DNA of 5,218 nt from CAYYOS01 sp964473355. Lineage in GTDB: Bacteria > Pseudomonadota > Gammaproteobacteria > Burkholderiales > REEB80. The stretch is taken from positions 1 to 5,218 of the forward strand of contig CAYYOS010000155.1 in NCBI GenBank assembly GCA_964473355.1, in the 5' to 3' direction. Below are positions 1 to 5,218 of this stretch, piece by piece; position 1 is the first letter of the stretch; each line of letters opens with the position of its first letter. The notes under the pieces are model-generated. The model worked only from the letters and a program-made list of their open reading frames with translations. It was not told where the DNA came from and searched no databases. A program made the position numbers and the translations under genes.

Positions 1-20
1 CCACATCAACAAGGCAGTAA

Positions 21-959
21 ATGTCGGACAACGAAGATATCAGCGAAGACACGGAAGATGATGAGCCAGACTCTTCTCCGGAGGCGGAAGAAGATACCCC
101 GGCTTTGCAAAACTACGTCGAGGATTCCGGCTCCACGGATGCTACCCAACTTTATCTCAATGAGATCGGGCATAGCGCGCTATTAGACGCGCAAACCGAG
201 CGGGACTTAACGCGCGGTATGAAATTGGGCGACTTTAAAGCGCGCCAAAGAATGATCGAATGCAACCTAAGGCTGGTAGTAAACATAGCTAAACGCTATA
301 TCAATAGGGGATTGCCCTTACTTGATTTAATAGAGGAGGGTAATCTAGGCCTGATCCACGCTCTTGAGAAATTTGACCCAGAACGGGGCTTTCGTTTTTC
401 GACCTACGCAACGTGGTGGATTCGACAAAACATTGAGCGTGCGATTATGAATCAATCGCGTACCATTCGTTTGCCCGTGCATGTCATCAAGGAGCTCAAT
501 ATTTTCCTGCGCGCCTGGCGGCATTTAGAAACACATAATGAAGCCGCGCCCACAGTAGAAGACGTAGCGCATCTGGTCGACAGACCAGTCGAGGAGGTAC
601 GCCACATTTTAAATTTAAACGAACGCATGGCTTCCTTAGACGCCCCCTTGGAAATCGATTCCAGTTTATCCATCGGCGAATCGTTGCCGGATGATTTGGC
701 TTTGCTGCCGGAAACTGTTTTGCAAAATGCGGAAATTGAGGCGTATGTGCGCATGTGGCTTAGCCAATTAAACGATAAACAGCGTCGAGTTATTGAGTGG
801 CGTTTTGGACTGAATGGGTGCGAAACCAAAACATTGGAGCAGGTAGCTCAAGATTTGGAGATTACCCGCGAGCGCGTCCGGCAAATTCAAATGGAAGCGC
901 TGCAATCCTTGCGTCGCATTCTGCGTCGTAGCGGTCTATCCAAGGACGTGTTGTTATAG
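21..959 (+). CDS. rpoS: RNA polymerase sigma factor RpoS (sigma-38)
   Basis: This is the general stress and stationary-phase sigma factor. It binds core RNA polymerase and directs it to sigma-S promoters. The 312-residue product is close to the E. coli length of about 330. Visible in order are an acidic N-terminus (14 Asp/Glu in residues 1-27), region 1.2 (DATQLYLNEIG, 40-50), region 2 (NLRLVVNIAKRY, DLIEEGNLGL, FDPERGFRFSTYATWWIRQ, about 82-136), RTIRLPVHVIKELN (147-160), and the region 4.2 helix-turn-helix TLEQVAQDLEITRERVRQIQ (271-290). K157 and E158 align with E. coli K173 and E174, which are known contacts for the proteolysis adaptor RssB, so regulated turnover may be conserved (inference). 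The ATG follows an AAGG at 11-14. The promoter lies outside the window. The stop TAG shares its last base with the GTG of the next gene. Identification as RpoS rather than RpoD or RpoH rests on the short region 1 and the DATQLYL and VIKELN signatures. Confidence 0.97.
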   Translation: MSDNEDISEDTEDDEPDSSPEAEEDTPALQNYVEDSGSTDATQLYLNEIGHSALLDAQTERDLTRGMKLGDFKARQRMIECNLRLVVNIAKRYINRGLPLLDLIEEGNLGLIHALEKFDPERGFRFSTYATWWIRQNIERAIMNQSRTIRLPVHVIKELNIFLRAWRHLETHNEAAPTVEDVAHLVDRPVEEVRHILNLNERMASLDAPLEIDSSLSIGESLPDDLALLPETVLQNAEIEAYVRMWLSQLNDKQRRVIEWRFGLNGCETKTLEQVAQDLEITRERVRQIQMEALQSLRRILRRSGLSKDVLL

Positions 960-1645
960 TGATGGTCGATTGGCAGCTTATTCGAACCGTGTTTTTAGAC
1001 ATGGATGGAACGCTACTTGATCTACACTTCGACAATTATTTTTGGTTGCAGCATGTTCCGCAACGCTTTGCCGAAAAACATGGCATGTCTTTGTCAGCAT
1101 CTAAAGACCACTTAAAAATTCGTTATGATAAAGTCGCTCACACCATGCAGTGGTATTGCGTGGATTATTGGACCAAAGAGCTGGGTCTAGATATAGCTAA
1201 ATTAAAAGCTGAGGTAAGTCACCTTATTGCACTGCGCTCGGAAGCCGATGCTTTTTTGGTTCACCTGCGCGCACTCAATAAGCGCGTGGTGCTATTAACC
1301 AACGCCCACCCTTCCAGCCTTGCCCTAAAAATGCAGCGCACCGGCCTCGCTAACCACTTTTGTCGGATGATCTCGGCGCATGCCATCGGGGTGCCGAAAG
1401 AACATCCGGACTTCTGGGGGAAATTACAAACCATAGAAAATTTTGACGCGCACCACACCCTGCTCATCGATGATAGTCACGCTGTATTGCAAGCCGCGGA
1501 TGTGTTTGGCATCGCACATTTGCTGGGTATACATCAACCGGATTCTAAACTGCCGCCTAAAAATCCTGAGAACTTTCGGCTATTGGAAAGGTTTACTGAT
1601 CTTATGTCGTCTACAGCTGTGAGCACTGCTAAAACTGCGGTATAG
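959..1645 (+). CDS. yrfG: GMP/IMP nucleotidase, YrfG-type HAD hydrolase
   Basis: This is a cytoplasmic HAD-superfamily phosphatase. E. coli YrfG dephosphorylates purine nucleoside monophosphates (GMP, IMP), and this product resembles it throughout. All four HAD motifs are visible: motif I FLDMDGTLLD with nucleophile D14 and acid/base D16; motif II LLTNAH (T114); motif III Lys K147 in GVPKEHPDFW; motif IV LLIDDSHAVL with D171 and D172. The cap shows the YrfG-specific FDNYFW (24-29) and QWYCVDYW (64-71). The start is either GTG 959, overlapping the rpoS stop in TAGTG, or ATG 962. I chose GTG because the AAGGA at 942-946 is already a long 12 bases upstream of it. The overlap implies translational coupling to rpoS, with no promoter needed between them. 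The C-terminal tail is Ser/Thr/Ala-rich and longer than in E. coli. The family is secure; the exact substrate is inferred. Confidence 0.93.
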   Translation: MMVDWQLIRTVFLDMDGTLLDLHFDNYFWLQHVPQRFAEKHGMSLSASKDHLKIRYDKVAHTMQWYCVDYWTKELGLDIAKLKAEVSHLIALRSEADAFLVHLRALNKRVVLLTNAHPSSLALKMQRTGLANHFCRMISAHAIGVPKEHPDFWGKLQTIENFDAHHTLLIDDSHAVLQAADVFGIAHLLGIHQPDSKLPPKNPENFRLLERFTDLMSSTAVSTAKTAV

Positions 1646-1685
1646 GCATCCACACATACCTCAGCGCTCCTCCGAATCTGCGGGC

Positions 1686-1714
1686 TTGATTGTTTTGCGA
1701 ATAAGACGTAAAGT
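1686..1714 (+). promoter_or_regulatory. Predicted promoter of the toxin-antitoxin operon
   Basis: TTGATT (1686-1691) and TAAAGT (1709-1714) are separated by 17 bases. Each matches the sigma-70 consensus at 4 of 6 positions. They sit upstream of the antitoxin ATG at 1750, giving a leader of about 30 bases. The -10 box overlaps the left arm of the inverted repeat at 1710-1730. No other promoter-like pair stands out between yrfG and the antitoxin. This is a prediction from sequence only. Confidence 0.45.
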
Positions 1715-1730
1715 AAGAATTCCTTACTTT
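1710..1730. promoter_or_regulatory. Palindromic operator candidate for antitoxin autoregulation
   Basis: AAAGTAAG (1710-1717) and CTTACTTT (1723-1730) form a perfect 8-bp inverted repeat around the 5-base centre AATTC. The centre creates a nested GAATTC palindrome at 1717-1722. The site overlaps the predicted -10 box and ends 19 bases before the antitoxin ATG. AbrB/MazE-fold antitoxins commonly bind palindromes at their own promoters as dimers, and a bound dimer here would block RNA polymerase. The binding is inferred; the symmetry and position are directly visible. With only AT-rich arms and no following U-run it is a poor candidate for a terminator. Confidence 0.6.
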
Positions 1731-1749
1731 GCCTATATCGGAAAACGTC

Positions 1750-1998
1750 ATGCTTGCTAAAATAACCTCCAAAAATCAACTCACGTTACCCAAGAGCGTG
1801 ACAGCTGCCGTAGGTCCTACGGAATATTTTGACGTAGAGGCTCGCAACGGCCAGATCGTGCTTACGCCCGTGCGCATTCAGCGTGGTGACGCTGTGCGTG
1901 CTAAGCTCGCCGAATTGAACTTAAGCGAACAGGATATTGCTGATGCGGTCCGGTGGGCGCGAAAATCTACTGCTTCCAAAATCCCCTCTAAGAAGTGA
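1750..1998 (+). CDS. AbrB/MazE-fold antitoxin (SpoVT-AbrB domain)
   Basis: This is the probable antitoxin and autorepressor of the adjacent PIN toxin. From ATG 1750 it is 82 residues. The N-terminal swapped-hairpin DNA-binding domain runs over about residues 1-46, with the hallmark ITSKNQLTLPKSV and a second strand NGQIVLTPV. The C-terminal part (AKLAELNLSEQDIADAVRWARK) is predicted helical and is the likely toxin-neutralising tail, followed by a basic Lys/Ser end. An in-frame TTG at 1729 would add seven residues (MPISENV), but it lies inside the operator palindrome. ATG 1750 starts exactly at the conserved fold and has GGAAAA at 1740-1745 as a weak ribosome-binding site, so I prefer it. The stop overlaps the toxin start by four bases. 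The family is clear; the exact subfamily name is not. Confidence 0.88.
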   Translation: MLAKITSKNQLTLPKSVTAAVGPTEYFDVEARNGQIVLTPVRIQRGDAVRAKLAELNLSEQDIADAVRWARKSTASKIPSKK

Positions 1999-2435
1999 CC
2001 CGCCCCCGACACGCGCCTCGCGTGGTAATGGACACCAATCTAGTGTTGTCTGCACTGGTGTTTGCCCAAGGGCGACTGGCGCCCCTGCGTGAGGCGTGGC
2101 AAGGCGCTCAGTGTCAGCCGCTGGTATCAAGCGGTACCGCCGCGGAATTGTTGCGCGTGCTGGCGTATCCAAAATTCAAGCTCTCTGCTGCACAGCAAAA
2201 AGAGTTGCTGGCCGACTATTTACCTTACTGCATCGCCGTACGCCTGCCCGCTAAACCACCCGCGACACCAGCCTGCCGAGACCCATTCGATGTACCTTTT
2301 CTACAACTTGCCGTCGCGGGTAAGGCGCAATACCTGATTACCGGTGACCAAGATCTGCTCAGACTCGCCGGCCAATTTATTTGTCCAATTGTTAACGCCG
2401 TGACGTTTATGAAAATGCTAACTTCACGGCCTTAA
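1995..2435 (+). CDS. PIN-domain toxin, putative ribonuclease (COG1569-type)
   Basis: This is the probable toxin of the module. PIN-domain proteins are Mg-dependent single-strand endoribonucleases that act in the cytoplasm and usually cleave tRNA, rRNA or mRNA when not bound by antitoxin. The 146 residues carry the expected acidic set: D13 in VVMDTNLVLSAL, E51 in TAAELLRVL, D96 and D99 in CRDPFDVPFLQLA, and D118/D120 in LITGDQDLL. The CRDP and TGDQDLL motifs point to the family called 'putative toxin-antitoxin system toxin component, PIN family'. The start is GTG 1995, overlapping the antitoxin stop as GTGA, so translation is probably coupled. The usual run of acids after CRDP is broken here by F98, although D96 and D99 remain. 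The target RNA cannot be told from sequence. Confidence 0.92.
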   Translation: MTRPRHAPRVVMDTNLVLSALVFAQGRLAPLREAWQGAQCQPLVSSGTAAELLRVLAYPKFKLSAAQQKELLADYLPYCIAVRLPAKPPATPACRDPFDVPFLQLAVAGKAQYLITGDQDLLRLAGQFICPIVNAVTFMKMLTSRP

Positions 2436-2439
2436 AGAT

Positions 2440-2720
2440 ATGACAGTGACACTAACGTGCTATGGCATTTATTCATTCCGGCTGTATGATTTAGTTGGTT
2501 TTTCGCGCCTTATCGACATTCAGCGACGGATCGCTGAAGGCAATGTTGACGCGAAGAATCTTACCGGGTTTTTAGCGGGGCTTGGCCCCGGCCTGGTGGA
2601 CCCCAACACCGAATTGCCCATGCAGTGGAATGCGGAGCGAGGAACGCTTTCTTTTATCGACACGGCCAGCGTTTTCTCAAAGAAGGACGCGCTCAGGTTA
2701 AGGTCAGCTACAAGGAATAA
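2440..2720 (+). pseudogene. Frameshifted C-terminal remnant of a larger protein of unknown function
   Basis: The frame from ATG 2440 reads a plausible C-terminal domain: FRLYDLVGFSRLIDIQRRI, then LVDPNTELPMQWNAERGTLSF. The pattern 'DP.T..PM.W....G.L.F' is one I associate with the very end of larger uncharacterised proteobacterial proteins (recollection, not a search). After GTLSF (to about 2655) this frame turns to arginine-rich nonsense and runs to 2757. Restoring one T in the TTTT run at 2652-2655 gives SFYRHGQRFLKEGRAQ and a stop at 2718-2720, which looks like a genuine end. Upstream, the frame is open only from 2422, inside the toxin 3' end, so the N-terminal part is missing. I infer a double lesion: truncation next to the toxin-antitoxin module and a 1-base deletion. 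A small intact gene of 105 residues ending at 2757 is the alternative, but less likely. Confidence 0.6.
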
Positions 2721-2738
2721 AACGCGACGAAGGCTCCA

Positions 2739-2771
2739 ACCCACTTGCTCGGGGTGAACAAGCAAGTGGGT
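2739..2771. terminator. Strong hairpin between convergent genes, possible bidirectional terminator
   Basis: ACCCACTTGCT (2739-2749) and AGCAAGTGGGT (2761-2771) are perfect 11-bp complements around an 11-base loop. The hairpin lies between the 3' end of the rightward remnant and the 3' end of the leftward lipoprotein gene, which is where a shared terminator would be expected. Neither side is followed at once by a T-run, so it is not a classic intrinsic terminator. It may act as an RNA end-protecting stem or with Rho. Confidence 0.5.
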
Positions 2772-2804
2772 AGCGTTCGAGTATTATAACCAGTGCGGTT
2801 CCGG

Positions 2805-3170
2805 TTACTTAATCACGTGCCACACGTCTTTGAAGTTGTCGCCTAATTTATCGCCGGGTTTTTGATCTGGGGTGTAACGGTATACCGGCTTACCTTTGTA
2901 GGCCAATTGTTTGCTGCCGTCATCCCGGGTGACGACAGAGTAATCCCCGCTGACGTTACCGGCGGCAGGCACGGGCGGCCACAACGCGGCACAGGGTCCA
3001 TTACAAGCGCTTTTACCGCTGTTTGCCGTGTCCTTGTCAAAGGTGTATAGCGTCATGCCGTCGCTATCGACCAACACGCCGCCCGACAACATTGCCGGTT
3101 GGCGGCTGGCGCAAGCCGTTAGAGTCAAAGCAAGTAAGGCCGCGATTAGAAATTTTTCGGTACGACACAT
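2805..3170 (-). CDS. Lipoprotein with YxFxxD repeats (COG4315 / Lipoprotein_15 family)
   Basis: This is a predicted cell-envelope lipoprotein of unknown function, 121 residues. The signal peptide is evident: K6, a hydrophobic stretch FLIAALLALTL (7-17), and the lipobox LTAC with lipidated C20. A22-S at mature position +2 would not act as a classical Asp retention signal, so outer-membrane sorting is likely (inference). The mature part has two copies of the family repeat: GGVLVDSDGMTLYTFDKD (30-47, motif Y42-x-F44-x-x-D47) and LAYKGKPVYRYTPD (89-102, Y97-x-Y99-x-x-D102). The conserved CNGPCAALWPP (56-66) holds a cysteine pair that may form a disulfide in the periplasm. ATG 3170 is supported by an excellent GAGGAG (forward strand 3178-3183) seven bases upstream. 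Its 3' end converges on the hairpin at 2739-2771. No function has been firmly assigned to this family as far as I know. Confidence 0.92.
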   Translation of the reverse strand: MCRTEKFLIAALLALTLTACASRQPAMLSGGVLVDSDGMTLYTFDKDTANSGKSACNGPCAALWPPVPAAGNVSGDYSVVTRDDGSKQLAYKGKPVYRYTPDQKPGDKLGDNFKDVWHVIK

Positions 3171-3327
3171 TTTTTATCTCCTCGATTAAGTTTATAGGGT
3201 CTTTCACAGAGATAAACAGCCCGTCACCGCATTTTATTCCAGGCAGGTATAATTTTTTATTTAGGCCATCACCATGCTGTCTTATAGCAGCAGGACGCCC
3301 GCTAATTAGATGGCCGTCGGGATACAG

Positions 3328-3717
3328 TCAAACTGAGTTGTCACCGTGAGGCAGAATTAGGGCCGCGGCTACGTTTCGGCCTTCGTCCATTAAAACATTG
3401 TACGTACGGCAGGCCGCCCCTGTACTCATGACTTCTAGCCCAATACCGGCCTGGGTTAGCACCTGGCTGAGACGCGGATGTGGAAACTGAATTAAGTCCC
3501 CCGTGCCTAGCAATACGACTTCGGGCATTAGGGATGCCAAGAAGGCGAAATGCTCAGGCTGAAGCGCCGAAAAATTATCTATAGACCAATTTTCGATAAT
3601 CTTATCCGGCATAACAACGATGCTTCCCACATAGCGTTGCTGATTTACCATAACAAAACTGCTGCCGTATCCGGTCAACATGTTTTTCCCAGCGGCATGA
3701 CTTAAGTGAAACTTCAT
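3328..3717 (-). CDS. Mth938-like domain protein (DUF498 / PF04430)
   Basis: This is a small cytoplasmic protein of 129 residues that is essentially one Mth938-like domain. The family signatures are visible: YVGSIVVMPDKIIENW (29-44), VVLLGTGDLIQFP (67-79), and the C-terminal STGAACRTYNVLMDEGRNVA (98-117). The eukaryotic relative NDUFAF3 takes part in respiratory complex I assembly; the bacterial role is not established, so I assign none. It is transcribed leftward from a promoter region shared with the rightward alaC unit. From memory, genes of this family are often found beside alaC and hom in gammaproteobacteria, which fits a conserved neighbourhood rather than a chance arrangement. The start ATG has only a weak GGA upstream. 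A 157-base gap with no recognisable gene (3171-3327) separates it from the lipoprotein gene, so the two need not be one operon. Confidence 0.9.
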   Translation of the reverse strand: MKFHLSHAAGKNMLTGYGSSFVMVNQQRYVGSIVVMPDKIIENWSIDNFSALQPEHFAFLASLMPEVVLLGTGDLIQFPHPRLSQVLTQAGIGLEVMSTGAACRTYNVLMDEGRNVAAALILPHGDNSV

Positions 3718-3753
3718 AGGTATCCATTGCTTAGGGGTCGTAGCTCGAGTAAG

Positions 3754-3759
3754 ATTATA
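3754..3759 (-). promoter_or_regulatory. Predicted -10 box for the Mth938-like gene
   Basis: On the minus strand the sequence is a perfect TATAAT, 36 bases upstream of the ATG at 3717, a suitable position for a short leader. The matching -35 region is poor (CATTAC at 17-base spacing). On the plus strand the same area offers a weak TTGCTT (3727-3732) and TAAGAT (3750-3755) pair at 17-base spacing that could serve the alaC unit. The region therefore looks like a divergent promoter, predicted only from sequence. Confidence 0.45.
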
Positions 3760-3837
3760 ACTTATACGCGCTATCGGTAATGACTGGTGCTGACTAAGCG
3801 CCGCATGCGTAAGCCGCTAGCTTTTGTTGTTTGGCAT

Positions 3838-3871
3838 GCCTCGGGGACAATTCTTCCGAGGTTATTTTTTT
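3838..3871 (+). terminator. Intrinsic terminator in the alaC leader (attenuator candidate)
   Basis: CCTCGG (3839-3844) pairs with CCGAGG (3856-3861). The stem can be extended inward by two G-U pairs, giving a stem of about eight pairs. It is followed directly by GTTATTTTTTT (3861-3871). This is a textbook Rho-independent terminator on the plus strand, ending 16 bases before the alaC ATG. No plus-strand gene lies upstream for it to terminate, because the neighbour is transcribed leftward. It may therefore attenuate transcription into alaC, or end a short RNA started near 3760. I see no convincing leader peptide or strong antiterminator. Confidence 0.65.
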
Positions 3872-3886
3872 GTAGCACGGATTTCT

Positions 3887-5096
3887 ATGAGCAAATTTTC
3901 GCGCATTCAGCGCCTCCCGCCGTATGTTTTTAACATTACGGGAGAGATGAAAGCCGCCGCCAGACGCCGCGGCGAAGACATTATTGATTTTGGCATGGGC
4001 AACCCAGATCAGCCCACGCCGCAACACATCGTTGATAAGTTAATTGAAACCGCCAAGCGGGGTGATACGCATACCACGGTTACGTAAGGCAATTTGTAAT
4101 TGGTATAAAAATCGCTTCGATGTTGTTTTGGATCCGGCGACCGAAGCTATTGTCACCATAGGCTCGAAAGAAGGCATAGCCCACCTACTATTAGCAACTT
4201 TGGATGCGGGTGACGTGGTGCTCGTCCCGAATCCTAGCTATCCCATCCACATCTATGGCCCGGTTATCGCGGGCGCACAAATTCATCATGTGCCGTTGGT
4301 AACCGGCCGAGATTTTTTTGCGGATTTAGAGCTAGCGATCATCAGCAGCGTGCCTAAACCAAAAATGCTCATTATTAATTTCCCCAGCAATCCCACCACC
4401 CAGTGCGTGGACCTACATTTCTTTGAACGAATTATAGCGATCGCGAAACTACACGGGATCTATGTAGTGCATGACATTGCTTACGCGGATATCGTTTTTG
4501 ACGGTTATAAAGCACCTTCTATATTACAAGTTGAAGGCGCGCGGGATGTCGCGGTGGAGTTTTTTACTTTGTCTAAAAGCTACAACATGCCGGGGTGGCG
4601 GGTGGGCTTTATGGTGGGCTGCGAAGAATTGGTCGCCGCTTTAGCTCGCATGAAAAGCTATCATGATTATGGGACGTTCACGCCTATTCAAGTGGCGGCA
4701 ATTTTAGCGCTCGAAGGCCCCCAGGAATGCGTCGAACAAATTCGTCGCACCTATCAAAAACGCCGCGATGTCTTGTGTCGAGGTTTGCACGAGCTCTCCT
4801 GGATGGTAGACGTACCCAAGGCGACCATGTTTGTTTGGGCAAAAATACCGGAGTTCTATCAGCACCTGGGTTCCCTGGAATTTTCCAAGAAATTGCTTAC
4901 CGATGCCAAGGTGGCTGTGTCTCCCGGTATCGGCTTTGGTGACTATGGTGATAGTCATGTGCGTTTCTCGCTAATCGAAAATGAAGCACGGACCCGCCAA
5001 GCTTTACGTGGGATAAAAGAAATGTTTCGTCATGACGGCTACAAATTTTGCAACCAGAAGCAAGCCGAATTTGCTCAACTTGCGCAAGTAAAATAA
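3887..5096 (+). pseudogene. alaC: Alanine-synthesising aminotransferase AlaC, broken by an internal deletion
   Basis: AlaC is a cytoplasmic, PLP-dependent class I aminotransferase that makes alanine from pyruvate with glutamate as donor. The first part (3887-4069, 61 codons) reads MSKFSRIQRLPPYVFNIT to TAKRGDT. The rest lies in another frame from 4071 (IPRLRKAICNWY) to the stop at 5094-5096. Relatives have H-G-Y-S-T-S-R-G between these blocks; here those eight codons have collapsed to a single C at 4070, consistent with a 23-nt deletion between two AT dinucleotides. Unrestarted translation ends at the TAA at 4085. The distal part keeps FPSNPTTQ, HDIAYADIVFDG, the PLP lysine in TLSKSYNMPGWR (codon 4575-4577) and the substrate-binding Arg in HVRFSLI. 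Restored length would be 410 residues (E. coli: 412). Restart at TTG 4044 would lack about 60 N-terminal residues and has no good ribosome-binding site. I chose ATG 3887 because homology begins there; an upstream TTG extension would read through the terminator. Confidence 0.88.
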
Positions 5097-5109
5097 CCAA
5101 CAACTTACT

Positions 5110-5218
5110 ATGAAACCGATAAATGTAGGCTTACTGGGCTTGGGGACGGTGGGCGGCGGCACTTTAACCGTGTTGCGTCGCAACCAGCAGGAGATTACCC
5201 GCCGCGCGGGCCGCGAAA
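5110..5218 (+). CDS. hom: Homoserine dehydrogenase, N-terminal part (cut by window end)
   Basis: The first 36 codons are present and open to the window edge. MKPINVGLLGLGTVGGGTL starts the NAD(P)-binding Rossmann fold with G10-L-G12-T-V-G15, followed by VLRRNQQEITRRAGRE, which matches the start of stand-alone proteobacterial homoserine dehydrogenases. The enzyme reduces aspartate semialdehyde to homoserine for threonine and methionine synthesis. ATG 5110 begins 13 bases after the alaC stop, with no recognisable ribosome-binding site or promoter in the gap. Co-transcription with the alaC region is likely, and the missing Shine-Dalgarno is notable given that the upstream gene is frameshifted. 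There is no N-terminal aspartokinase, so it is not a ThrA/MetL-type fusion. Confidence 0.9.
   Translation, partial: MKPINVGLLGLGTVGGGTLTVLRRNQQEITRRAGRE

Noticed and set aside
1641..1737. TATAGGCA (1641-1648) and TGCCTATA (1730-1737) as inverted repeats flanking the module promoter
   Set aside because: Only 8 bp, more than 80 bases apart, and both lie on the same side of the toxin-antitoxin genes, so they do not bound a mobile unit. Chance is adequate.
2062..2337. Second plus-strand open frame inside the toxin gene
   Set aside because: Rich in Cys, Trp and Ser with no motif; it is an out-of-frame shadow of the well-supported PIN toxin.
3248..3253. Plus-strand TATAAT between the lipoprotein and Mth938-like genes
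   Set aside because: No acceptable -35 and no plus-strand gene downstream for 600 bases; AT-rich leader sequence explains it.
3305..3327. GACGGCC...GGGCGTC imperfect stem after the Mth938-like gene
   Set aside because: Contains a mismatch and has no T run on the minus strand, so it is not good enough to call a terminator.
3023..3349. Plus-strand open frame of 108 codons
   Set aside because: Antisense to the lipoprotein start and its leader; low-complexity Arg/Pro composition, no family resemblance, and the minus-strand gene is clear.
3805..3871. Possible leader peptide MRKPLAFVVWHASG... upstream of alaC
   Set aside because: No ribosome-binding site, no run of regulatory codons such as Ala or Leu, and the frame continues past the terminator into alaC without an early stop.
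3824..3886. TTG-started N-terminal extension of AlaC (21 residues)
   Set aside because: It would be translated through the terminator stem and T tract, and homology to AlaC begins at the ATG at 3887.

Overview
This is a gammaproteobacterial chromosomal segment. The evidence is a full-length RpoS sigma factor, a YrfG-type GMP/IMP nucleotidase, an AlaC-type aminotransferase and a homoserine dehydrogenase, all of gammaproteobacterial type. I cannot fix the genus. Two genes carry clear frame-breaking lesions, so the lineage seems to tolerate gene decay.

Layout. (1) 21-1645, plus strand: rpoS is followed by a HAD nucleotidase whose GTG start shares one base with the rpoS stop. (2) 1646-2435, plus strand: a compact toxin-antitoxin operon. 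A promoter-like element overlaps a perfect 8-bp inverted repeat, then comes an AbrB/MazE-fold antitoxin, then a PIN-domain ribonuclease toxin overlapping it by 4 bases (GTGA). (3) 2440-2720: the C-terminal remnant of a larger protein of unknown function. It is cut off at the 3' edge of the toxin gene and frameshifted by one missing T. A strong hairpin at 2739-2771 separates it from the next gene, which is convergent. (4) 2805-3717, minus strand: a small lipoprotein of the YxFxxD-repeat family and an Mth938-like (DUF498) protein. (5) 3718-3886: a divergent control region with a TATAAT box facing the Mth938-like gene and an intrinsic terminator in the leader of the rightward unit. (6) 3887-5218, plus strand: alaC, broken by an inferred 23-nt in-gene deletion, then the first 36 codons of homoserine dehydrogenase.

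How the parts relate. RpoS and the nucleotidase are probably translationally coupled. The antitoxin probably neutralises the toxin and represses its own operon through the palindrome. The alaC-hom pair belongs to alanine and to threonine/methionine metabolism, but the aminotransferase here cannot be made in one piece without a frameshift. I see no new multi-gene system. The items most worth a second look are the alaC deletion, the frameshifted remnant beside the toxin-antitoxin module, the operator over the -10 box, and the terminator in the alaC leader.
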